From Noviherbaspirillum soli (GTDB lineage: Bacteria > Pseudomonadota > Gammaproteobacteria > Burkholderiales > Burkholderiaceae_D), in the NCBI RefSeq assembly GCF_015352955.1, contig NZ_JACYOX010000023.1:28105-92104 (forward strand): a stretch of DNA of 64,000 nt, read 5' to 3'. The translations under genes and the position numbers were made by a program. Under the pieces are notes generated by a model. The model made no database searches. It was not told the DNA's origin and saw nothing but the letters and a program-made list of their open reading frames with translations. Positions 47,984 to 55,916 of this stretch are shown here, one piece after another. Numbering within the stretch: the stretch's first letter is position 1; each line of letters begins with the position of its first letter.

Positions 47984-49254
47984 GTCCGGATCTCCAGTAG
48001 TGTGCGCCAGCGCCACGCAAGCGCGGCGGCCAGCAGTTTGAGCGCCAGCGGCAACAGGCAATAAGCGGTCGTCAGCGCGGCGCGGGCAGCCGGCCCGGTG
48101 CTGCCGGGCTGGTAACCCAGCCATGCCAGCGCCGGCAATGCGATGCCGGCGGCCAGCGCAAGATTGAGCTTGGCGACCAGGTTCCACCAGCCGAAATAGG
48201 CGCCGGCCCCCGCCCCAGGCGCCTGCCGCTCGCCGGCGTCAGCCTCGGCGATGTCGGCCAGCAGCGCCGCCGGCAGCGCCAGATCGGCGCCGAGCGCCAG
48301 GCCCGACAGCAGGCATACCAGCGCAAACAACTGCACATCGCCCGCGGCGATGCCCAGCGTGCCGGTGAATGTGGCCGCCGCCAGCAGCATGCCCAGGGTC
48401 CAGGCGCGCATGCGGCCCAGGCGCCGCGCCAGCTTGACCCACAGCGGCAGGCCCAGCGCGCCGGCCAGGAAATACAGGGCCAGCAGCGGCCCGCTCCATT
48501 GCGGCGCGCCCAGCACGTCGGCGACGAAGAACAGCACCAGCGTGGCCGGCAGCGCGCCGGCAATGCCATTGACGGCAAACACCGCCAGGAGGCGCGCAAA
48601 GCGCGGGTTGCGCCATGCCCGGCCCATGCCCGCGACCAGGGGTGCTTGCACCGCCACGGCGTCCCGCCGCGGCAGCGTCGGCGCACCGCGCCAGGCCAGC
48701 AGCGCGGCGCCTAGCACCAGCAGCGGATAGAGCCAGGCCAGCAGCGACAGGCCGCGCGCCAGGTCGGCCGACAGCAGCCCCGGCAGCGCCGCCGCCAGCA
48801 ATATGCCAAGCAGGCCAAAACCTTCGCGGCTGGCGGTCAGGCGGGTGCGCCCGGCGGCAGTGCCGCCGACTTCCGTGCCCCAGCTCTGATGGACGATGGT
48901 CGCCAGCGAGAAACCGAAGAAGGTCAGCAGCATGAACAGCAGCAGCCAGGCCGCGGCGCCCTGTGCCGGCGGATGCATCAGGCCGAACAGGCCGCCGGCC
49001 AGCATTGCCAGCGCCAGCGCCAGCGGCGGGCCGCGCCGCCGCATGCGGTCGGTCCAGGCGCCCAGCAGCGGGTCGACGCCGGCATCGGCCAGGCGCGCCG
49101 CCAGCAGCAGCCCGCCCAGCAGTTCCAGCGACAGTCCGGCCTGCGCATAGCGCTGCGGCAGGTGCACATACAGCGGCAGGGCCGCCATCGCCAGCGGCAG
49201 GCCAAGCGCGCCGTAGCACAGGGTCTGGCGCAGGCCGGGCGCGGCGGCGCTCAT
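47980..49254 (-). CDS. MFS transporter of the GPH/melibiose-carrier group
   Basis: This 424-residue membrane protein has about 12 hydrophobic segments. The cytoplasmic loop ADAGVDPLLGAWTDRMRRRG matches the GPH family (DPxxGxxxDR). I suspect export or flipping of a lipid-like or sugar substrate, because it sits within the lipid operon. The start at 49254 overlaps the stop of the chalcone-isomerase-like gene. The ATG gives MSAAAPGLRQTLCYGALGLP. Confidence 0.82.
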   Translation of the reverse strand: MSAAAPGLRQTLCYGALGLPLAMAALPLYVHLPQRYAQAGLSLELLGGLLLAARLADAGVDPLLGAWTDRMRRRGPPLALALAMLAGGLFGLMHPPAQGAAAWLLLFMLLTFFGFSLATIVHQSWGTEVGGTAAGRTRLTASREGFGLLGILLAAALPGLLSADLARGLSLLAWLYPLLVLGAALLAWRGAPTLPRRDAVAVQAPLVAGMGRAWRNPRFARLLAVFAVNGIAGALPATLVLFFVADVLGAPQWSGPLLALYFLAGALGLPLWVKLARRLGRMRAWTLGMLLAAATFTGTLGIAAGDVQLFALVCLLSGLALGADLALPAALLADIAEADAGERQAPGAGAGAYFGWWNLVAKLNLALAAGIALPALAWLGYQPGSTGPAARAALTTAYCLLPLALKLLAAALAWRWRTLLEIRT

Positions 49255-49841
49255 GACGGCTTGCGCGGCGGTTGCAGCAACTGGCTGCGCAAGCCGGGGC
49301 TGCGGCTGTCCGGGTGCAGCCAGATGGCGAAGAACCAGCGGCCGAATTCGGCATCGGCCAACTCGCCGCGCAGCCGGTCCTGATGGAAGAAGCGCACGCC
49401 CTGGCCGGGCATGCGCACGCCGGTGATGGTGTCTCCCTTCTGCACGTCGGGAAACAGGCGCTGCAGCTGCGCCTCCCATTCGGGCAGCCGGGCCGGGTCG
49501 GCGCCCAGCCTGCGCATTTCCTCCATGCTCGCCTGCACCAGGCGCGCGCCGGGAATGTCGCGCCGGTATTCCAGGCGCAGTGCCAGCGGCGCCTCCCCCG
49601 CATCATTGCCTGCCACAAACAGCGTGGCTTGGTACAAGGCAATGCCCAGCCAGCGCATTTCGCCGCTGCCCCAGCGGGTCCAGGCGCCGGGCGCAACGCC
49701 AGGGTTGTCACGGACGGCATCGGGCAGCGCCAGCGCCGGCGCGGCCGCGCACAGCAGCGCACAGGCCGCGACGGCAGCCGTCACCGCATGGCGCCATGGC
49801 GCGCGCCTATGCATGCCGAGCCCTGCCCGCCAGCCATTCAT
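49251..49841 (-). CDS. Secreted chalcone-isomerase-like protein
   Basis: This 196-residue protein has an N-terminal signal (RHAVTAAVAACALLCAAAPA, cleavage near ALA-LPDA) and a chalcone-isomerase-like body (GSGEMRWLGIALYQATLFVA, RDIPGARLVQASMEEMRRLG, GVRFFHQDRLRGELADAEFG). True chalcone isomerases bind flavonoids, while bacterial CHI-like proteins are usually fatty-acid-binding and non-enzymatic. In this operon fatty-acid binding in the periplasm is the more likely role. ATG 49841 overlaps the CFA gene stop (ATGA). Confidence 0.75.
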   Translation of the reverse strand: MNGWRAGLGMHRRAPWRHAVTAAVAACALLCAAAPALALPDAVRDNPGVAPGAWTRWGSGEMRWLGIALYQATLFVAGNDAGEAPLALRLEYRRDIPGARLVQASMEEMRRLGADPARLPEWEAQLQRLFPDVQKGDTITGVRMPGQGVRFFHQDRLRGELADAEFGRWFFAIWLHPDSRSPGLRSQLLQPPRKPS

Positions 49842-51067
49842 GCTGCGTGCCGCAGCTCGAACTGGATGACATCGGTGCAGCCGCTGTCGAAGCCGGCTTC
49901 GCAGTACGCCAGGTAAAAGCGCCAGATGCGGTGGAAGCGCTCGTCGAAGCCCAGCGCGGCGATCTCGGTCCAGCGCTGCTCCACGGTCTGCGCCCATGCG
50001 GCCAGCGTGCGCGCATAGTCCGGGCCGAAGGCATGGCTGTGGGTCAGTGCCAGCCCGGCGCGCCTGGCCTGCCCGGCGAAGGCCGACGGGCTGGGCAGCA
50101 TGCCGCCGGGGAAGACATGCTGCTGGATGAAGTCGGTGCCGCGCCGGTAGCGGGCAAACAGGTCGTCGCGGATGGTGATGCTCTGCACCACGGCGCGGCC
50201 GCCTGGCTTCAGCAGGCGCCGCAGCGCATTGAAATAGGACGGCCACCAGCGCTCGCCAACCGCCTCGAACATTTCGATCGACACGATATGGTCGAACTGC
50301 TCGCCGCCGAGGTCGCGGTAATCGCAGAGCAGCAGCCTGGCCTGGCCTTCCAGGCCGGCGCGCCGCATCCGGGCCTGCGCATACTCCAGCTGGGCCGGCG
50401 ACAGCGTCACGCCCACCACCTCGACACCCGCCTCGCGCGCCGCCACTTCGGCGAAGCCGCCCCAGCCACAGCCGATTTCCAGTATTCGCTGGCCGGGCGA
50501 GGCGCCGAGGCGCTGCAGGATGCGGCGGTATTTGGCCAGCTGCGCCTCGGCCAGCGGCCTGGCGGCATCGCCTTCATACAGCGCGCTGGAATAGCTCATC
50601 GTGGCATCCAGCCAGAGGCTGTAGAAGTCGTTGCCCAGGTCATAGTGGGCCATGATGTTGCGGCGCGAGCCGGCCCGGCTGTTGTCGCGGACCAGATGGC
50701 GCAGGCGCGCCGCCAGCAGGCGCCACCACTGGCCATAGACCGCTTTGGCCAGCGCTTCGCGGTTGTTCGCCAGCAGCGTCAGCAGGGCGGCCAGGTCTGG
50801 GCTGTGCCAGTCGCCGGCGATATGGGACTCGGCCAGGCCGATGTCGCCGCGCGCCAGCACCTCGTCGAACAGGCGCCAGTCGGTGATCTCGATATGCGCA
50901 TGCGGCCCGGCCTGGTCGTCGCCGAAGCAGCAGTGCCCGCCATCCGGCAGGCGCATGTCCAGCCTGCCGTGGCGGATGTTTTCCAGCATCTTCAGCAGCA
51001 CGGCAGCACTACGCGGCAACGCGCCGATGGCGGCGGGCAGGCTGAGCATTTGTTCCGGAATGGTCAT
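49838..51067 (-). CDS. CFA-type phospholipid SAM-dependent methyltransferase
   Basis: This 409-residue enzyme of the cyclopropane-fatty-acid synthase family shows YDLGNDFYSLWLDATMSYSS, the SAM motif ILEIGCGWGGFAEVAAREAG and QYDHIVSIEMFEAVGERW-type HIVSIEMFEAVGERWW, all CFA signatures. It methylates double bonds of membrane phospholipid acyl chains. The operon context suggests a function beyond plain cyclopropanes, possibly methylated or furan-type chains. The start at 51067 overlaps the DUF1365 stop. Confidence 0.88.
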   Translation of the reverse strand: MTIPEQMLSLPAAIGALPRSAAVLLKMLENIRHGRLDMRLPDGGHCCFGDDQAGPHAHIEITDWRLFDEVLARGDIGLAESHIAGDWHSPDLAALLTLLANNREALAKAVYGQWWRLLAARLRHLVRDNSRAGSRRNIMAHYDLGNDFYSLWLDATMSYSSALYEGDAARPLAEAQLAKYRRILQRLGASPGQRILEIGCGWGGFAEVAAREAGVEVVGVTLSPAQLEYAQARMRRAGLEGQARLLLCDYRDLGGEQFDHIVSIEMFEAVGERWWPSYFNALRRLLKPGGRAVVQSITIRDDLFARYRRGTDFIQQHVFPGGMLPSPSAFAGQARRAGLALTHSHAFGPDYARTLAAWAQTVEQRWTEIAALGFDERFHRIWRFYLAYCEAGFDSGCTDVIQFELRHAA

Positions 51068-51840
51068 GGTTGTTTGTCGTTGAGCGGAGAAGAAGGTTGG
51101 CGGAAAAATGGCGCGCCCTTGCGCCACAGCTTGAGTGCCTGCCAGTGGATGCGCAGCACGATCAGGAGCGTCATGAAGGGATAGCGCAGCGTCGCGCGCA
51201 GCACGCCTGCCGCGTCCAGCGCCACGGCCTGGCCGGATATGGCGGTATGGAGCAGGTCGCCGGCGTCATCGGCATGCTCGATGCGCGCGAGCCGCCAGAA
51301 CGGCGCGTGATCGACGCTGCGGGCATAGAAGCGGAAGCGATAGTGGCCCTGCAGCGCCAGAAACGGCGAGACATGGAAGGTCTTGGCCGCCTGCAGCGTC
51401 TCACCCTCGGCCAGCGCCCTGCCGGCGGCGTGCGCCAGCAGGTAGCGATGGCGCTGGCCAAAGGTGTTGCTGACCTCGGCCAGTACCGCCACCAGCGTGC
51501 CATCGGCCGCATGGCAGAACCAGAAGCTGACCGGATTGAACACGAAGCCCAGCATGCGCGGAAAGCATTGCAGCCAGATTTCGCCGTCGGCATGCAGGCC
51601 CGACTGCGCCAGCAGCGCGCGTATCCATGGCAGCGGATGGCTGCCGTCGCGCGCGCCATGGTCGGCGTAATGAAAGCTCAGCAGATTGAAGCGGTTGATG
51701 GAAAACAGACGGTTGGCGCTGGCTTCCAGCGCAGACAGCGGCAGCAGGCAGAAGCAGACCGGATAGACGAAGCGATTGGCCACCGGCCGCAGGCGGCGGT
51801 GCATCACCTGCCCCATGAACAGCCGCGCCGCCGGCTTCAT
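51064..51840 (-). CDS. DUF1365 protein
   Basis: This 258-residue protein starts MKPAARLFMGQVMHRRLRPV and contains FVYPVCFCLLPLSALEA, FNPVSFWFCHAADGTL, YLLAHAAGRALAEGE and AAKTFHVSPFLALQGHYRFR, all DUF1365 (COG3496) features. FNPVSFWFC and KTFHVSPF are its hallmarks. The biochemical function is not established; it is almost always found next to COG2907 and CFA genes. It overlaps the flavoprotein stop (51837-51840). Confidence 0.88.
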   Translation of the reverse strand: MKPAARLFMGQVMHRRLRPVANRFVYPVCFCLLPLSALEASANRLFSINRFNLLSFHYADHGARDGSHPLPWIRALLAQSGLHADGEIWLQCFPRMLGFVFNPVSFWFCHAADGTLVAVLAEVSNTFGQRHRYLLAHAAGRALAEGETLQAAKTFHVSPFLALQGHYRFRFYARSVDHAPFWRLARIEHADDAGDLLHTAISGQAVALDAAGVLRATLRYPFMTLLIVLRIHWQALKLWRKGAPFFRQPSSPLNDKQP

Positions 51841-53213
51841 GCCGCGCGCGCCCGTTCCGCCGGGGCGGATTGCATCGCCGCGCCTTCCTGCCACGGCGCA
51901 TAGCAGCCGAATGCATTGGCCACCCGCAGCGCCGACTTCAGGCCATCTTCATGGAAGCCGTAGCCATTCCAGGCGCCGCACAGCCAGATGCCATCACGCC
52001 CCTGCCGCAGCGCCAGTTCCTCCTGGGCCGCAATGGCGGCGCTGTCAAACAGCGGATGGGCATAATCGAACTCCGCCAGCACGGTGTGCGCAGCCGGCTC
52101 GCGGCGCGGATTCAGGGTCACGATGACCGGCGTGTCGAAAGGCAGCGGCTGCAGCCGGTTGATCAGATAGGACACGCCCACGGGCGCCGCGCCGGACGCG
52201 TCGCTGGCGGCCTGGTAATTCCAGGCCGACCAGAGCGCGCGGTCGCGCGGCAGCAGGCGCGGGTCGGTATGCAGCACGGCGCGATTGGGCTGGTAGCGGA
52301 TCGCGCCCAGCAGGCGGCGCTCGTCGGCGCTGGCATCTGCCCCCAGCAGCGCCAGCGCCTGATCGCTGTGGCAGGCCAGCACCACGTCGTCGAACAGCCG
52401 GCAGTCATGGTCGGTCTCGACCAGCGCGCCGAATTCCACCCGGCGCACCTGACGCACCGGCGTAGCCAGCCGGATATGCCCGATGCCAGCCGCCAGCTTG
52501 CGCACGTATTCCCTGCCGCCGCCGACGATGGAGCGCCATTGCGGTCGGCCGAACACCTGCAGCAGGCCATGATTGCGGCAGAAGCGCACGAAGGTCGCCA
52601 GCGGATAGTCCAGCATCTGTCCCGCCGGGCAGGACCAGATCGCGGCCGCCATGGGCAGCAGGTACCAGTCGGCAAAGGCCCGGGAATAGCCGCCGGCGCG
52701 CAGGAAGTCGCGCAGCGTCATGCGGCTCTCCGGATGCGCTTCCAGCCAGGCCACGCTGTGGCGATTGAAGCGCAGGATGTCGGCCAGCATGCGCCAGAAA
52801 GCCGGCCTCACCAGGTTGCGCTTCTGCCCGAACACCGTGCCCAGGCTGCTGCCGGCCCATTCCAGGTCAGGCTGGTCCAGGCTGACCGCGAAAGACATGT
52901 CGGTTGCCACGCTGTCGATCTGGAGATGGTCCAGCATCGCGGTCAGGTTGGGATAGGTGTGGTGATTAAAGACCAGAAAGCCGGTGTCGACCGGATGGCT
53001 GATGCCATCGACCTTCACATCCACCGTGTTGGTATGGCCGCCCAGGTAATTGCCTGCCTCGTACAGCGTCACCTTGTACCGCTGCGACAGCAGCCACGCG
53101 CTTGCCAGCCCCGAGATGCCGGCGCCCACCACGGCAATGCGCCTGCGGCCGCCTTTGGCTTCTACCGTCCTGTTCCCGGCGTCAGCCGCCCGGTCTGGCA
53201 TCGCGTATTCCAT
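51837..53213 (-). CDS. COG2907 FAD-dependent oxidoreductase, first gene of the lipid operon
   Basis: This 458-residue flavoprotein has the FAD Rossmann motif IAVVGAGISGLASAWLLSQR at about residues 26-45, then LYEAGNYLGGHTNTVDVKVD, DTGFLVFNHHTYPNLTAML and a C-terminal FAD-binding LCGAWNGYGFHEDGLKSAL. This is the amine-oxidase-like family COG2907, found with DUF1365 and CFA genes. A desaturase or oxidase role on acyl chains is plausible but not proved. ATG 53213 has AGGAGC just upstream. A promoter and operator precede it (separate entries). Confidence 0.87.
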   Translation of the reverse strand: MEYAMPDRAADAGNRTVEAKGGRRRIAVVGAGISGLASAWLLSQRYKVTLYEAGNYLGGHTNTVDVKVDGISHPVDTGFLVFNHHTYPNLTAMLDHLQIDSVATDMSFAVSLDQPDLEWAGSSLGTVFGQKRNLVRPAFWRMLADILRFNRHSVAWLEAHPESRMTLRDFLRAGGYSRAFADWYLLPMAAAIWSCPAGQMLDYPLATFVRFCRNHGLLQVFGRPQWRSIVGGGREYVRKLAAGIGHIRLATPVRQVRRVEFGALVETDHDCRLFDDVVLACHSDQALALLGADASADERRLLGAIRYQPNRAVLHTDPRLLPRDRALWSAWNYQAASDASGAAPVGVSYLINRLQPLPFDTPVIVTLNPRREPAAHTVLAEFDYAHPLFDSAAIAAQEELALRQGRDGIWLCGAWNGYGFHEDGLKSALRVANAFGCYAPWQEGAAMQSAPAERARAA

Positions 53214-53245
53214 GCTTGCTCCTTGTGTTTCACTTCATCGTCTTG

Positions 53246-53273
53246 TCTTTATTGCCCGATTTGTCCATGACAA
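53246..53273 (-). promoter_or_regulatory. Predicted promoter of the lipid operon
   Basis: The minus strand has TTGTCA (53273-53268) as a possible -35, a 16-bp spacer and TAAAGA (53251-53246) as a possible -10. The -35 lies inside the palindrome 53261-53273, so a regulator bound there would block RNA polymerase. Consensus matching is imperfect, and the spacer is one base short of ideal. Confidence 0.4.
53261..53273. promoter_or_regulatory. Operator-like palindrome 1 (TTGTC-N3-GACAA)
   Basis: The sequence is TTGTCCATGACAA, a perfect inverted repeat with a 3-nt centre. It overlaps the predicted -35 of the leftward operon. Identical half-sites recur at 53398-53410 and 53461-53473. I infer binding by the LitR-like regulator encoded at 53475. 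Confidence 0.65.
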
Positions 53274-53397
53274 AACAGAACGGCAGCCATTGTTCATCGC
53301 TTCCGGGCACTGGACGGCACGGAAGGCGAAGGGTGTTCGGAGTTTTATACGGCTGGAGCAAGCATTCGGATGCAAAAGCCTGTACGCCGGAATTTTT

Positions 53398-53410
53398 TTG
53401 TCATGGACAA
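53398..53410. promoter_or_regulatory. Operator-like palindrome 2 (TTGTC-N3-GACAA)
   Basis: The sequence is TTGTCATGGACAA. It covers the predicted -35 (TGGACA, 53404-53409) of the regulator gene, which is followed after 17 bp by TAATAT (53427-53432). The position fits autorepression of litR. Confidence 0.65.
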
Positions 53411-53432
53411 CAATGCTGACGCTGGCTAATAT
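53404..53432 (+). promoter_or_regulatory. Predicted promoter of the LitR-like gene
   Basis: There is a -35 TGGACA (53404-53409), a 17-bp spacer and a -10 TAATAT (53427-53432), so transcription would start near 53439, about 35 nt before the start codon at 53475. Palindrome 2 overlaps the -35, and palindrome 3 lies in the leader. Confidence 0.5.
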
Positions 53433-53460
53433 AGACACGCCCCAATTTCTTGTCAACAAT

Positions 53461-53473
53461 TTGTCCAGGACAA
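53461..53473. promoter_or_regulatory. Operator-like palindrome 3 (TTGTC-N3-GACAA)
   Basis: The sequence is TTGTCCAGGACAA, ending 1 nt before the ATG at 53475 and containing the AGGA ribosome binding site. A further half-site TTGTC lies 11 nt upstream (53450-53454). Protein bound here could block transcription elongation or translation initiation of litR. Confidence 0.6.
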
Positions 53474-53474
53474 A

Positions 53475-54416
53475 ATGAGTTCTTCACAGCAGATGCGACC
53501 GGCACTAGGCATTACGGCGACGGAGCGGGAAACCGGATTGTCCAAGGACATCCTGCGCGTCTGGGAACGGCGTTATGGCTTTCCCAGGCCGGATCGCGAC
53601 GCCCATGGCGAACGGCTCTACCCGGCCGTCCAGGTCGACCGGCTGCGGCTTTTGAAGCGCCTGATGGACCAGGGCCACCGCCCGGGGCGCCTGATGGCTG
53701 CCAGCGAGGAAGAATTGCAGGCCCTGGGCGCGGCGGCAGCCGCGCCGGTACGGCAGCCGACAGCCGCCGACCCCTTGCTGCAGCAACTGCTGGCGCTGGT
53801 GAAGGGCCACGACGTGCCGCAGCTGCGCAGCGCCCTCAACCAGGCCATGCTGCGCCAGGGCCTGCAGGACTTCGTCATCCAGACGCTGCCGGTATTGAAC
53901 CGGGCGGTGGGCGAGGCATGGATGAGCGGGGAATTCGAAATCTTTGAAGAGCACCTGTACACCGAACAGGTGCAGGCCCTGCTGCGCCAGGCGATCGCCA
54001 CCCTGCCGGCGCAGCAGGCCGGCAGTCCGCGCATCCTGCTGACCACGGTGCCCGAAGAGCAGCATGGGCTGGGCCTGTTGATGGTGGAAGCCCTGATGGC
54101 GCTGGACGGCGCTTCCTGCATCTCGCTGGGCATCCAGACGCCGCTGTTCGACATCGCGATGGCGGCGCGGGCGCAGCAGGCAGACGTGGTGGCGCTCTCG
54201 TTTTCCGGCGCCTATGCATCGCGCCAGGTGGCGCCGCAAATGGCGCAATTGCGCGCGCTGTTGCCGGACAGCGTCGAACTCTGGGCAGGCGGCGCCGGCG
54301 TCGAGCGGCTGCAGCCGCAGGCCGGCGTGCGGGTGCTGCCGTCGATACAGCATGCGCAGGAAGCGCTTGCCGCCTGGCGCGCCGCCCGCGCGGGCGATAT
54401 CACGGCTGGCGCCTGA
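53475..54416 (+). CDS. litR: LitR/CarH-type MerR regulator with adenosylcobalamin photosensor domain
   Basis: This 313-residue protein has an N-terminal MerR HTH (ITATERETGLSKDILRVWER, RLYPAVQVDRLRLLKRLMDQ), a four-helix segment and a B12-binding Rossmann domain. Trp149, then nine residues, then Glu159-His160 form the Wx9EH motif of the CarH/LitR light sensors. E195-Q-H197-G-L-G200 is the ExHxxG cobalamin motif, followed by SFSG and the WAGGAG loop. In this class the AdoCbl-bound tetramer represses DNA in the dark and light breaks the Co-C bond. It is divergent from the lipid operon and probably controls it and itself. Confidence 0.85.
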   Translation: MSSSQQMRPALGITATERETGLSKDILRVWERRYGFPRPDRDAHGERLYPAVQVDRLRLLKRLMDQGHRPGRLMAASEEELQALGAAAAAPVRQPTAADPLLQQLLALVKGHDVPQLRSALNQAMLRQGLQDFVIQTLPVLNRAVGEAWMSGEFEIFEEHLYTEQVQALLRQAIATLPAQQAGSPRILLTTVPEEQHGLGLLMVEALMALDGASCISLGIQTPLFDIAMAARAQQADVVALSFSGAYASRQVAPQMAQLRALLPDSVELWAGGAGVERLQPQAGVRVLPSIQHAQEALAAWRAARAGDITAGA

Positions 54417-54747
54417 GCAAGCCGCTCTCTTCAAACAGCGAGCGGCCGAGCCCCTTCTCCGTCAGCGTATGAGCCTCGTGCCGGCGGTCCGCGCAACAGA
54501 ATGCCGCGCCGTTCCAGATGCGCCAGGCACGCGGAATTCCCATTGCCGCACCTGGCGCTCGCCGTCCGTCCGGCTTGCAGTGCCTCGCACCCTCTCCAGA
54601 TCACTGTCACTGCCGGCGCAAGCGCTCCGGTTTGATCAAGCACGTCCGGCACCGGCTTGCCGCTGCGCTGTTTCCCCCTCTATGATGCCCTGCCGCGACG
54701 CCTAAGCCGGCGCCGCGTACGTCATAACAAACAAGGAGACATAAACG
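54417..54747. other. Gap with possible frameshifted wHTH remnant (minus strand)
   Basis: No intact gene is supported here. On the minus strand around 54427-54530, LAHLERRGILLRG in one frame and HEAHTLTEKGLGRSLFEES in another frame resemble the end of an HxlR-like wing and helix interrupted by a frameshift. This is weak. The right end contains AAGGAGACATAAACG, the ribosome binding site of the gene at 54748. Confidence 0.25.
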
Positions 54748-55854
54748 ATGAATGCCAAGGACACTTCCGCCGGAACCGAGATCCTGATCGACGCCAGCCG
54801 CCTGCATGCGCTGGTCTGCGCGCTATGGGAACAGGCCGGCAGCGAACCGACCGAAGCGCGGCTGGTGGCCGACCATCTGGTGCAGGCCAATCTGTCAGGC
54901 CATGATTCGCATGGCGTCGGCATGATTCCGCGCTACCTGCGTTCGCTGCAGGACGGCGAGCTCAAGCTCAACGCCCATGCGCAGATCGCGCGCGATGCCG
55001 GCGCGGTGCTGACGGTGGAAGGCGGACGCGGCTTCGGCCAGGTGGTGGCTTATGAAGCGATGCAGGCCGGCATTGCCCGCGCCGGCCAGCTCGGCATCTG
55101 CGCGGTGGGGCTGCGCAATGCCCATCACATCGGCCGCATCGGCCACTGGGCCGAGCAGTGCGCGCAGGCCGGCATGGTGTCCTTCCACTTCGTCAACGTG
55201 GCGGGCGACCCGCTGGTGGCGGCCTTTGGCGGCATCGATGCGCGCATCGGCACCAACCCGTTCTGCGCCGCCTTCCCGCGCGCCGGCAAGCCGCCGCTGG
55301 TGCTGGACTTCGCCACCAGCCGCATCGCCTTCGGCAAGACCCGCGTGGCCTACAACAAGGGGCATCAGGTGCCGCCCGATAGCCTGATCGACCACACCGG
55401 CCAGCCCAGCAACGAGCCGCGCGTCGTGCACGAAGACCCGCGCGGCTGCCTGCTGCCTTTCGGCGGCCACAAGGGCTATGGCATGGCCGCCATGTGCGAG
55501 ATCTTTGCCGGCGCGCTGTCCGGCGGCTTCACCACCCATGACGACACGCTGATGACCAACAGCGCCATCATCAACTGCATGATGTCCGTCATCGTCAGCC
55601 CGGCCGCCTTCGACGCGCCCGATGCCGAGGGCGAGGCCGACGCCTTCATCGCCTGGCTCAAGGCGTCGCGGCGGGCGCAAGGGGTGGACGAGGTGCTGCT
55701 GCCGGGCGAACCGGAACTGACGCGGCGGGCCGAGCGCAGCGCGCATGGCACGCCGGTGGACAAGGCAACATGGAAGCAGATCAGCGACACCGCGCGCGCG
55801 GTGGGCATGACGGATGCCCGGATCGGGGAACTGGCGGGCGTTGCGGCCGGCTGA
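54748..55854 (+). CDS. Malate/L-lactate/ureidoglycolate dehydrogenase (Ldh2 family)
   Basis: This 368-residue NAD(P)-dependent dehydrogenase belongs to the Ldh2/ComC family. The signatures are ANLSGHDSHGVGMIPRYLRS near residue 50, RNAHHIGRIGHWAEQCAQAG, IGTNPFCAAFPRAGKPPLVL and LLPFGGHKGYGMAAMCEIFA. The family oxidises 2-hydroxy acids such as malate, lactate, sulfolactate or ureidoglycolate; the substrate is unknown. A ribosome site AAGGAG is visible. It is a single gene. Confidence 0.85.
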   Translation: MNAKDTSAGTEILIDASRLHALVCALWEQAGSEPTEARLVADHLVQANLSGHDSHGVGMIPRYLRSLQDGELKLNAHAQIARDAGAVLTVEGGRGFGQVVAYEAMQAGIARAGQLGICAVGLRNAHHIGRIGHWAEQCAQAGMVSFHFVNVAGDPLVAAFGGIDARIGTNPFCAAFPRAGKPPLVLDFATSRIAFGKTRVAYNKGHQVPPDSLIDHTGQPSNEPRVVHEDPRGCLLPFGGHKGYGMAAMCEIFAGALSGGFTTHDDTLMTNSAIINCMMSVIVSPAAFDAPDAEGEADAFIAWLKASRRAQGVDEVLLPGEPELTRRAERSAHGTPVDKATWKQISDTARAVGMTDARIGELAGVAAG

Positions 55855-55916
55855 GCCGGCGCCGATGGCGCCGCGCCTGACGAGGTCGGCAGCCGGTGTC
55901 CCGGCTGCCTGAGAGA

